Assembly: GCA_947625425.1 (NCBI GenBank)
Contig: CANQOH010000040.1
Coordinates: forward strand, 1 to 9,100
DNA length: 9,100 nucleotides
Reading direction: 5' to 3'
Source: an uncultured Bacilli bacterium
GTDB lineage: Bacteria > Bacillota_I > Bacilli_A > RF39 > UBA660
Position 1 is the first letter of the stretch. Every line of letters starts with the position of its first letter. The notes beneath the pieces were generated by a model. It ran no database searches, was not told where the DNA came from, and worked only from the letters and a program-made list of their open reading frames with translations. Shown here one piece after another: positions 1 to 4,424 of the stretch. The position numbers and the translations under genes were made by a program.

Positions 1-127
1 AAATTGCTACAACAACACCTACTTTAAATAAGTCCCATTCAGGTATTAAACACATCGTCATGCCTATCGCAAATACTAAACCACCAATAGTTCCTAAAAT
101 AATTTCTAGTAAAGTTTCTTTTTTCAT
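1..127 (-). CDS. Small membrane protein, 5' part only (runs off the left edge)
   Basis: The first 42 codons of a minus-strand gene are visible and the rest lies beyond position 1. After a short MKKETLLEI head comes a hydrophobic stretch containing GGLVFAIGMTMCLIPEW, then a second hydrophobic stretch beginning FKVGVVVAI, so at least two membrane segments are likely. A strong SD (GGAGG at 135-139) precedes two in-frame ATGs at 130 and 127. I prefer 127 because its 7-base spacing is better than the 4 bases to 130. It lies 22 bases downstream of the repeat protein's stop codon and probably shares its TetR-controlled transcript. I recall this GMxMCLxPEW pattern from small uncharacterised Bacillota membrane proteins but cannot name a function. 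Confidence 0.72.
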   Translation of the reverse strand, partial: MKKETLLEIILGTIGGLVFAIGMTMCLIPEWDLFKVGVVVAI

Positions 128-149
128 CATATTACCTCCGATTATTTAT

Positions 150-359
150 TTAATTTTTCTTTTTTTCTTTTAGCACTTCTTGTTCTTTTTGTAATCTCAT
201 TTTTGCTTCTTCTATTGTTTCACCATCTTTTTTTAAGAATGTATCAACGAATTTATCTTCAACTTTCTTGTATCCTCCCACAACTGTGTTCTCAACTGCT
301 TTGTATCCACCAACAACTGCTTTTTCAATTTTCTTATTGGCATCTACGATTTTAGACAT
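150..359 (-). CDS. Small protein with three 11-residue VVGGYK-type repeats; probable target of the adjacent TetR regulator
   Basis: This is a 69-residue hydrophilic protein with no signal peptide or membrane helix. Residues 11-43 divide into three 11-residue units: IEKAVVGGYKA, VENTVVGGYKK and VEDKFVDTFLK. A GETIEEAKMRL segment and a Lys/Glu-rich charged tail follow. Hendecad periodicity of this type is known from amphipathic, membrane-surface helices (synuclein and apolipoprotein types); applying that here is inference. I recall similar VGGYKK proteins in Bacillota annotated only as hypothetical. The start is set at 359 because AAGGAG at 368-373 lies 8 bases upstream; an in-frame TTG at 377 overlaps that site and is unlikely. 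It is transcribed divergently from the tetR-like gene, with operator-like palindromes between them, and is followed by a membrane protein gene. Confidence 0.82.
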   Translation of the reverse strand: MSKIVDANKKIEKAVVGGYKAVENTVVGGYKKVEDKFVDTFLKKDGETIEEAKMRLQKEQEVLKEKKKN

Positions 360-367
360 CCTTATCA

Positions 368-373
368 CTCCTT
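368..373 (-). promoter_or_regulatory. Shine-Dalgarno deciding the start of the repeat protein
   Basis: On the minus strand this reads AAGGAG, 8 bases before the ATG at 359. It rules out the upstream in-frame TTG at 377, which would overlap the ribosome binding site. Confidence 0.8.
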
Positions 374-382
374 CCAATAATT

Positions 383-394
383 AGACACTTGTCT
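383..394. promoter_or_regulatory. Probable TetR operator O1 (AGACA-CT-TGTCT)
   Basis: This is a perfect 5-bp inverted repeat separated by two bases. It overlaps the -35 box of the tetR-like gene and lies just downstream of the predicted start of the divergent repeat-protein transcript, so one bound dimer could block both. A near copy occurs at 451-462, with centres 68 bp apart. Confidence 0.7.
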
Positions 395-417
395 TTTTAT
401 TACACTTTTAATATAAT
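389..417 (+). promoter_or_regulatory. Promoter of the tetR-like gene (TTGTCT-17-TATAAT)
   Basis: The -35 box TTGTCT at 389-394 and a consensus -10 TATAAT at 412-417 are separated by exactly 17 bp. The predicted start of transcription is near 424. Operator O1 covers the -35, and operator O2 lies in the transcribed leader, consistent with autorepression. Confidence 0.75.
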
Positions 418-438
418 CTAAAGGAAGAAGAAAAACAA
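410..438 (-). promoter_or_regulatory. Promoter of the repeat protein / membrane protein unit (TTGTTT-17-TATATT)
   Basis: On the minus strand TTGTTT (433-438) is followed after 17 bp by TATATT (410-415). This -10 box overlaps the opposing tetR -10 (412-417), so RNA polymerase could probably occupy only one of the two promoters at a time. Confidence 0.6.
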
Positions 439-450
439 TCAACAATTTAT

Positions 451-462
451 AGACATTTGTCC
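451..462. promoter_or_regulatory. Probable TetR operator O2 (AGACA-TT-TGTCC)
   Basis: This is a near copy of O1 with the same half-sites and 2-base spacer and one mismatch at the outer position. It lies upstream of the minus-strand -35 and within the tetR leader, before its SD at 467-474. Confidence 0.65.
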
Positions 463-481
463 AATTAAAGGAAGTGAATAT

Positions 482-1006
482 ATGAATACTCCAAATAACA
501 AAAGAAGAAAAGAAACTAAAGATAAAATAAGTAAAGTATTTATAACTTTATTACAAACAAAAGAAATATCTGAAATATCAGTTACTGATATATGTAAACT
601 TGCTAAAATAAATCGTTCTACTTTTTATGTAAATTACCTTGATATTTATGATTTAGCTGACAAAATCGGACAAGATTTAGAGCAAGATGTTTTTTCTTTA
701 TATCAAGAAGAAAGAGATACCAATCATAATTCCAACAACTTTTTAAAACTATTTAAACATATAAAAGATAACCAACTATTTTATAAAACTTATTTTAAAT
801 TAAAGATGGATCAAAACTTTATCACTCAAGAATACGATTATCATTTATCAAAAGAATTATATGACGATAAATACATAGATTATCATATGGAATTTTTTAA
901 AGCAGGTCTTAATGCTATTATCAAAAAATGGCTTGAAAATGACTGCAAAGAATCTCCTGAAGAAATAGAAAGTATCTTAAAAAGTGAATATGCAAATAAA
1001 AAATAA
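482..1006 (+). CDS. TetR/AcrR-family transcriptional regulator with DhaS-like C-terminal domain
   Basis: This 174-residue DNA-binding protein is probably a repressor. Residues 10-60 form a TetR N-terminal HTH: ISVTDICKLAKINRSTFY is the recognition region, followed by VNYLDIYDLADKI. The C-terminal half ends in FFKAGLNAIIKKW and a SPEEI segment, the pattern of the TetR_C_7 domain also found in DhaS-type proteins. The length is normal and the gene appears intact. The start at 482 is supported by AAAGGAAG at 467-474. It is divergent from the 11-residue-repeat protein gene, with shared, operator-flanked promoters, so it most likely represses itself and that unit. The ligand cannot be read from sequence; DhaS-like proteins include activators that bind partner proteins, so a repressor role is inference. 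Confidence 0.92.
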   Translation: MNTPNNKRRKETKDKISKVFITLLQTKEISEISVTDICKLAKINRSTFYVNYLDIYDLADKIGQDLEQDVFSLYQEERDTNHNSNNFLKLFKHIKDNQLFYKTYFKLKMDQNFITQEYDYHLSKELYDDKYIDYHMEFFKAGLNAIIKKWLENDCKESPEEIESILKSEYANKK

Positions 1007-1036
1007 TACCAAGAACTAAACTTGATATTATTTTTT
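1004..1036. terminator. Bidirectional terminator between convergent genes
   Basis: The arms TAATACCAAG (1004-1013) and CTTGATATTA (1021-1030) enclose a 7-base loop. On the plus strand there is one C-A mismatch, followed by TTTTTT at 1031-1036. On the minus strand the mismatch becomes a G-U pair, so all ten pairs form, followed by a run of T. It serves the tetR-like gene and the XRE gene ending at 1038, and is stronger in the minus direction. Confidence 0.75.
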
Positions 1037-1037
1037 G

Positions 1038-1544
1038 TTACATTAATATATAAGCAATAGTATTACAAATAACGGCGATAAAAAATAGCACACCAGTAAT
1101 TAAATCTGTTTTATCTTTGCCTATTTTATAACGACTTAAAAAGGTAACACAGTTATAAGCACATAATAAACTAACAATTGAAGACATATGTTTATCTTTG
1201 AAAAATGAAATTAGCATTAAAATAACGGAAAATAAAGACATACCGATAATACCATATTTCATTGATTTTAAATTTACCAATTCGGTCAATTTGATGATAT
1301 TCTCTTCACTCTTTTTCTCAATATCTTTTTCTTCGATATATTCGCCTGCTAGTATTTCATTTATACTTACATCTAATATTTCACTAAGAGGTTTTAGTAA
1401 GGACATATCCATTAAACATAAACCTCTCTCCCACTTACTTACTGCATTTTTCGTAATACTTAGTTTTTCAGCTAATTCTTCTTGCGTTAAATTTTTATCT
1501 TTTCTAGCATTAGCAATAAACTTACCAATTTTTTCTTGATTCAT
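1038..1544 (-). CDS. Membrane-anchored XRE-family (HTH_3) transcriptional regulator
   Basis: This protein has 168 residues. Residues 6-63 form a Cro/C1-type HTH: NLTQEELAEKLSITKNAVSKW is the two-helix core and ends in WERG, followed by LKPLSEILDVSINEIL. After a charged linker (65-85) there are three hydrophobic segments near 96-115, 119-138 and 147-167. The DNA-binding domain is therefore probably tethered to the inner face of the membrane, an arrangement seen in many Bacillota XRE proteins of unknown signal. The start is set at 1544 by AAGGAG at 1553-1558; the in-frame TTG at 1562 is too far upstream. The target genes are unknown. The gene lies downstream of the tRNA-editing gene on the same strand and has its own promoter-like sequence. 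It ends against the shared terminator. Confidence 0.88.
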   Translation of the reverse strand: MNQEKIGKFIANARKDKNLTQEELAEKLSITKNAVSKWERGLCLMDMSLLKPLSEILDVSINEILAGEYIEEKDIEKKSEENIIKLTELVNLKSMKYGIIGMSLFSVILMLISFFKDKHMSSIVSLLCAYNCVTFLSRYKIGKDKTDLITGVLFFIAVICNTIAYILM

Positions 1545-1567
1545 ATATTTTTCTCCTTTCAAGAAGA

Positions 1568-1596
1568 AATATAATATTTTTTAATTACTTTTTAAA
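1568..1596 (-). promoter_or_regulatory. Possible promoter of the XRE gene (TTTAAA-17-TATATT)
   Basis: The minus strand has TTTAAA at 1591-1596 and TATATT at 1568-1573 with 17 bp between them, giving a leader of about 17 bases. No hairpin terminator separates this from the upstream gene, so read-through from it is also possible. In such AT-rich sequence the match could be chance. Confidence 0.4.
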
Positions 1597-1600
1597 CATA

Positions 1601-2104
1601 CTAGAGGTTTACTTTATCTACATTTATTATATTTACTTGGTTACCATGTTCTTTAATAATATTAATTAAATCTTGAGCTTTTAACCAAATAGTTGCAGTA
1701 TTATCATTTGGATGAACACCAATTATTCCATTATCATCTAAAAACGTTTCATCTATATAGAAAATTACTTTTAAATCTTTATCATTTAATAAACCTAATG
1801 GTGTTACTGAACCTGGCTTTAAATTTAAAATATTCATTAAATCATTTTCACTAGCAAAACTTAAACGACGAGTATGAAATTCATCACTAAAAGATTTTAA
1901 GTCTAGCTTTTTATCTCCTTTAAGTGTAATTAAATAATAATTTCTTTTTTTATCATCTCTAACAAAAAGATTTTTACCATCAGCTTCTTTATATGGTAAA
2001 TCGATATCATTTATTTCTTGCATATTATAAACGGCTTTATGTTCTGTAATTTCATACCATATATTTTTATTCTTTATAAAGTCATATATTTCTTGTTTAT
2101 TCAT
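1601..2104 (-). CDS. PrdX/ProXp-ala-type prolyl-tRNA editing deacylase (YbaK/INS domain)
   Basis: This 167-residue cytosolic protein is a free-standing version of the editing domain of prolyl-tRNA synthetase. The family hydrolyses Ala-tRNA(Pro) in trans, clearing a mischarging error. Diagnostic segments are GKNLFVRDDKKRNYYLITL (43-61), with Lys44 at the family's conserved active-site Lys position, then PGSVTPLGLLND (97-108) and GVHPNDNTATIW (129-140), containing the GxHP loop. The length and all motifs are normal. AAAGGA at 2113-2118 lies 8 bases upstream of the ATG. The promoter at 2150-2158 makes it probably its own transcript, possibly reading into the XRE gene. Specificity for alanine is inferred from the family; the sequence supports the fold and family more strongly than the exact substrate. 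Confidence 0.9.
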   Translation of the reverse strand: MNKQEIYDFIKNKNIWYEITEHKAVYNMQEINDIDLPYKEADGKNLFVRDDKKRNYYLITLKGDKKLDLKSFSDEFHTRRLSFASENDLMNILNLKPGSVTPLGLLNDKDLKVIFYIDETFLDDNGIIGVHPNDNTATIWLKAQDLINIIKEHGNQVNIINVDKVNL

Positions 2105-2149
2105 AGCTCAAGTCCTTTCAAGCAATCAATTTCATCTTTCTTACCAGTT

Positions 2150-2158
2150 ATTATACCA
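2150..2158 (-). promoter_or_regulatory. Extended -10 promoter of the tRNA deacylase gene (TGGTATAAT)
   Basis: The minus strand reads TGG-TATAAT, an extended -10, about 46 bases upstream of the ATG at 2104. No good -35 is present 17 bp upstream, because that position falls in the loop of the preceding terminator. Confidence 0.6.
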
Positions 2159-2160
2159 TG

Positions 2161-2188
2161 AAAAAAGCAAACTTTTATGTAGTTTGCT
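2161..2188 (-). terminator. Terminator of the 2196-3518 unit
   Basis: On the minus strand, AGCAAACT, a 7-base loop and AGTTTGCT (2166-2188, a perfect 8-bp stem) run into TTTTTT (the stem's last T plus 2161-2165). It begins 7 bases after the TGA stop of the gene at 2196. The T-run ends only a few bases before the next gene's -10. Confidence 0.88.
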
Positions 2189-2195
2189 CATTTAC

Positions 2196-2498
2196 TCATT
2201 CATGATATATTATTTCCTTATTATTCTTTTTGGCATATTCAATTTCATTTTTGGTACTATTACCAATATAGCCATCAATATTAACAACATATATGGCATC
2301 ACTAATATCAATTTTCTTACGATGAATTCTATCTAAAGTACTAGCATCTAACCCTGTATATTTTTTACCATCAACATTATAAACACATTGAATAACCGCA
2401 TAACCTTTTTCTAATTCTAATTTTTCAGCTATTTTCATCATTTCTTTGGTATATCTCATACTACCACAAATAGTTATTACTTTAATATCCATATCCAT
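2196..2498 (-). CDS. Nucleoside 2-deoxyribosyltransferase-like protein (short)
   Basis: This protein has 100 residues. The N-terminus ITICGSMRYTKEM (8-20) is the nucleotide-binding strand and loop typical of the fold. HRKKIDISDAIYVVN (59-73) and GYIGNSTKNEIEYAKK (76-91) correspond to the acidic and catalytic-Glu regions, with Glu85 in the position of the family nucleophile (motif GxxxxSTxxEIxYA). Classical nucleoside 2-deoxyribosyltransferases are about 150 residues, so this is a compact variant. It may act on nucleotides or nucleotide-like ligands, or lack the exchange reaction altogether. The start lies 2 bases after the upstream gene's stop with only a weak SD, implying translational coupling. 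An internal ATG two codons in (2492) is an alternative start. It is the last gene of its unit and is followed by a strong terminator. Confidence 0.8.
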   Translation of the reverse strand: MDMDIKVITICGSMRYTKEMMKIAEKLELEKGYAVIQCVYNVDGKKYTGLDASTLDRIHRKKIDISDAIYVVNIDGYIGNSTKNEIEYAKKNNKEIIYHE

Positions 2499-2500
2499 AA

Positions 2501-2758
2501 TTACTTATCTTTCTTTTGCTCTTTATCTTCTTCAATACTAACACTATATAAAGAGATTCCTTTCTTAGTAAATAGATTGATTCCATAAAAAGCTGTTTGG
2601 ATAAAAGCAATTAGTGTCCATGCTAAGAAAAATATAAAAATACTATTGTTTCTAAAGCCTATTAATAAGCCAATTCCTATAACACTAAACACTAAGCTAA
2701 TTACAAATCCTATTGTTGATTTGAACTTTGATGGTTTTACTCTCATTCTTCTTCCCAT
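2501..2758 (-). CDS. Small two-helix membrane protein
   Basis: This protein has 85 residues. A strongly basic N-terminus (MGRRMRVKPSKFKS) precedes hydrophobic segments at about 14-35 and 38-62, and the tail is acidic and lysine-rich (EEDKEQKKDK). By the positive-inside rule both ends should be cytoplasmic. AGGAGA at 2768-2773 is 9 bases from the ATG. It sits 19 bases after the acetyltransferase gene and is translationally coupled to the deoxyribosyltransferase-like gene. I do not recognise the family and see no catalytic motif. Confidence 0.78.
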   Translation of the reverse strand: MGRRMRVKPSKFKSTIGFVISLVFSVIGIGLLIGFRNNSIFIFFLAWTLIAFIQTAFYGINLFTKKGISLYSVSIEEDKEQKKDK

Positions 2759-2777
2759 ATCTTTTCATCTCCTATAT

Positions 2778-3320
2778 TTATTTAATCCATTCGTCTTTTA
2801 ATAAACCGGTAATATATTCATCTTCTAGTTTACCAGTGGCTTTAGATAAAAATCTTTGTCTTCTAATCCCTTCATCTTTATAACCGAATCTTAATTGCAT
2901 TTTATGAGATCTTTCATTGTCTTTAAAATAACCATTTTCTAATCTTCTAAGACCTAATACTTCGAAAGCATATTTAATTCTGGCACCAAAGGCTTCTGTT
3001 CCATAGCCATGCCCTTGGTATTTTTCGTTAAGCCATATTCCGCCACCAGCAGTACCATTATTTAAATCAATATTAGTTAATTGAGTACCACCAATAACTT
3101 TATTTTCACTTTTTAAAACAATAGCAAAATTATATAAATTATTATTTATTGTTTTTTGAATAAAGTTAATAGCATCTTGTTTTGTATAAGGATATGGAGC
3201 TCCAGCTAACCACTTGGTAACATTAATATTGTTTAAACCTTCTACCATAGCTTCAATGTCATCCATCTGCCATTGTCTTAGAATTAATCTTTCTGTTTCA
3301 ATTACTGTATCTTTATTCAT
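2778..3320 (-). CDS. GNAT-family N-acetyltransferase (RimJ/RimL-like)
   Basis: This 180-residue soluble enzyme should transfer an acetyl group from acetyl-CoA to an amine. The N-terminal IETERLILRQWQMDD (7-21) is the standard opening of the RimJ/RimL (Acetyltransf_3) group. NEKYQGHGYGTEAFG (98-112) is motif A, with the QxxGxG pyrophosphate-binding loop. NERSHKMQLRFGYKDEG (135-151) is motif B with its conserved Asn. The family includes ribosomal-protein N-terminal acetylases and antibiotic-modifying enzymes, and the substrate cannot be assigned here. The start at 3320 lies 3 bases after the previous stop. The nearest SD-like AAGGA is about 15 bases away, so initiation probably relies on coupling. 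Confidence 0.92.
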   Translation of the reverse strand: MNKDTVIETERLILRQWQMDDIEAMVEGLNNINVTKWLAGAPYPYTKQDAINFIQKTINNNLYNFAIVLKSENKVIGGTQLTNIDLNNGTAGGGIWLNEKYQGHGYGTEAFGARIKYAFEVLGLRRLENGYFKDNERSHKMQLRFGYKDEGIRRQRFLSKATGKLEDEYITGLLKDEWIK

Positions 3321-3323
3321 ACT

Positions 3324-3518
3324 CTATTTTCTTTTTCCTTTCTTCTTATTTTTCTTTTTCGTAGGACATAAACAAGAGAAGATAATACAAAATAAACATG
3401 GTACTATTGCATAACCAGGATTTACTTGCCCTTTATTAATTAGAACATAACCTGCTCCAATAAAAGTTAAAATTGCAAAAACAAAAGTCAAAAATTTAAA
3501 TAATCTTTCTTTACTCAT
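3324..3518 (-). CDS. Small membrane protein with lysine-rich tail
   Basis: This protein has 64 residues. Two hydrophobic segments lie near 6-28 and 35-50, the second rich in cysteine (CLFCIIFSCLC). A very basic tail (KKKNKKKGKRK) follows and should be cytoplasmic. The longer frame opening at 3599 is not credible, because the unit's extended -10 at 3544-3552 would lie inside it. GGTGA at 3524-3528 gives 5-base spacing to the ATG at 3518; an in-frame ATG at 3530 lacks a good SD. It is the first gene of the four-gene unit ending at 2196. I do not recognise a family. Confidence 0.7.
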   Translation of the reverse strand: MSKERLFKFLTFVFAILTFIGAGYVLINKGQVNPGYAIVPCLFCIIFSCLCPTKKKNKKKGKRK

Positions 3519-3543
3519 TTTACTCACCATTTCTCTAACAAAT

Positions 3544-3552
3544 ATTATATCA
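3544..3552 (-). promoter_or_regulatory. Extended -10 promoter of the 2196-3518 unit (TGATATAAT)
   Basis: The minus strand reads CATGA-TATAAT, giving TGA-TATAAT as an extended -10. The expected start of transcription is about 20 bases before the ATG at 3518. The -35 position falls in the loop of the preceding terminator and is poor. Confidence 0.65.
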
Positions 3553-3554
3553 TG

Positions 3555-3580
3555 AAAAAAGCAATCTTTATAGGATTGCT
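3555..3580 (-). terminator. Terminator of the thioredoxin-fold gene
   Basis: On the minus strand, AGCAATC, a 7-base loop and GATTGCT (3560-3580) run into TTTTTT (stem end plus 3555-3559). The stem begins 2 bases after the stop codon of the gene at 3583. Confidence 0.85.
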
Positions 3581-3582
3581 TA

Positions 3583-4311
3583 TTAATTACATTCATCATC
3601 TATAGGACATGATGAATCAGATGGATATACTTTACTAAAAGTATTATAGAATTCTTCATATAATGCATCGTATTGTTTATCAGTCATTTCTGAATATTTA
3701 TCTTGTCCTTCTTCTAAAGTTCTACTTATACCTTTAGCTTCAACAATTCCACCATTTTTAATGGTAATAAAGAATGGAAGATATATTCTTTTTTCACCAG
3801 TACTATATGTGTTGCCTTCATCATCAGTTAATTCATAGTCTTCTAAATAATCTTTTAATTCATCTAATAATTTATAATAACTATCAGAACCATTATTAAC
3901 TTTTTTTAATTCGCCATCTTTAACTTCATAATTAGATTTATCATCATCTAATTCTAGATAATAAATTGTATCTACTTCTAATTCTTCAGCAACATCAAAC
4001 ATAGGTTTAAGCATATTACGGCACCATGGACACCAATTAGCGCCTATATATATAATTGTTTTTTTACTATCTAGTAAATCAATAGCTTCATCAACAGAAA
4101 TATATTTAATTGGATTATCTTCTGGAACATCTACATTATTATAATTCGCTCCATCAGATTTTCTAACAGTATTATTTAAAGATTCATATTCTTCTTTGAA
4201 TTTTAAAGCGTCTTCATTTTTTGGTTTATGGAAAAATAAAAAATAGCCGCCAATAATTATAACTAATAATAAAATGACAACTGAAACAATAATAAAAACT
4301 TTTTTCTTCAT
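3583..4311 (-). CDS. Membrane-anchored thioredoxin-fold protein, CPWC active site
   Basis: This protein has 242 residues. A Lys-rich start and a single hydrophobic helix (5-27) form an uncleaved anchor or signal, placing the rest outside the membrane. The thioredoxin fold begins at ISVDEAIDLLDSKKTIIYIG (71-90), with the redox motif WCPWC at 93-97 and the expected cis-proline in YLPFF (Pro179). Between them is a long acidic insertion (about 120-172), more than a plain thioredoxin carries. The last residues hold a second Cys pair (Cys235 and Cys241, CPIDDEC). The likely role is thiol-disulfide exchange on surface proteins, as in bacteriocin-accessory or TlpA-like relatives; oxidase versus reductase cannot be decided. 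AAAGGAG lies 8 bases before the ATG. It is a single-gene unit with its own promoter and terminator. Confidence 0.88.
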   Translation of the reverse strand: MKKKVFIIVSVVILLLVIIIGGYFLFFHKPKNEDALKFKEEYESLNNTVRKSDGANYNNVDVPEDNPIKYISVDEAIDLLDSKKTIIYIGANWCPWCRNMLKPMFDVAEELEVDTIYYLELDDDKSNYEVKDGELKKVNNGSDSYYKLLDELKDYLEDYELTDDEGNTYSTGEKRIYLPFFITIKNGGIVEAKGISRTLEEGQDKYSEMTDKQYDALYEEFYNTFSKVYPSDSSCPIDDECN

Positions 4312-4344
4312 TATATTTACTCCTTTATTTGTAATAACATAAAC

Positions 4345-4353
4345 ATTATATCA
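4345..4353 (-). promoter_or_regulatory. Extended -10 promoter of the thioredoxin-fold gene (TGATATAAT)
   Basis: The minus strand reads TTCATGA-TATAAT, with TATAAT at 4345-4350 and TGA at 4351-4353. It lies 34 bases upstream of the ATG at 4311, and no strong -35 is seen. Confidence 0.65.
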
Positions 4354-4379
4354 TGAATTATTTAGGTTAATGTGAAAAT

Positions 4380-4408
4380 TTGAAAAAAATACTACCTCAT
4401 GTTACTAT
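4380..4408 (+). promoter_or_regulatory. Weak candidate promoter of the plus-strand gene at 4425
   Basis: TTGAAA (4380-4385), 17 bp, then TACTAT (4403-4408) preceded by TGT as an extended -10. The predicted start of transcription would almost touch the SD at 4413, leaving a very short leader. A nearby TATAAT at 4406-4411 lies even closer to the SD. The real promoter may differ. Confidence 0.3.
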
Positions 4409-4412
4409 AATT

Positions 4413-4420
4413 AAGGTGAT
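4413..4420 (+). promoter_or_regulatory. Shine-Dalgarno deciding the start at 4425
   Basis: AAGGTGAT lies 4 bases before the ATG at 4425 and matches the extended anti-SD region. The in-frame TTG at 4380 has no comparable site. Confidence 0.75.
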
Positions 4421-4424
4421 TACA

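Noticed and set aside
150..359. Repeat protein as an antitoxin or toxin of a two-gene module with the TetR-like gene
   Set aside because: The genes are divergent with an ordinary TetR repressor layout, and nothing in the repeat protein resembles a toxin or antitoxin family.
1198..1539. Plus-strand open frame of 113 codons
   Set aside because: It lies wholly antisense to the XRE regulator, has no SD, and its serine/phenylalanine-rich product is typical of a shadow frame.
1571..1600. Terminator after the tRNA deacylase gene
   Set aside because: The stretch is A/T-rich with T-runs but no stable hairpin; I see only promoter-like boxes there.
3214..3414. Plus-strand open frame of 66 codons
   Set aside because: It is antisense to the start of the GNAT gene and the end of the small membrane protein gene. 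Its phenylalanine run comes from the lysine codons opposite, and it has no SD.
2158..3564. Repeated CATGAAAAAAGCAA at 2157-2170 and 3551-3564 as a mobile or dispersed repeat
   Set aside because: Both copies are explained by an extended -10 region next to a terminator T-run and stem, and the hairpins themselves differ in sequence.
3519..3599. N-terminal extension of the small membrane protein to 3599
   Set aside because: This stretch contains the terminator of the preceding gene and the unit's own -10 box; the SD favours 3518.
4380..4424. TTG start at 4380 for the plus-strand gene
   Set aside because: It has no SD, while AAGGTGAT sits directly before the ATG at 4425, where the protein then begins with the conserved-looking YFHG.
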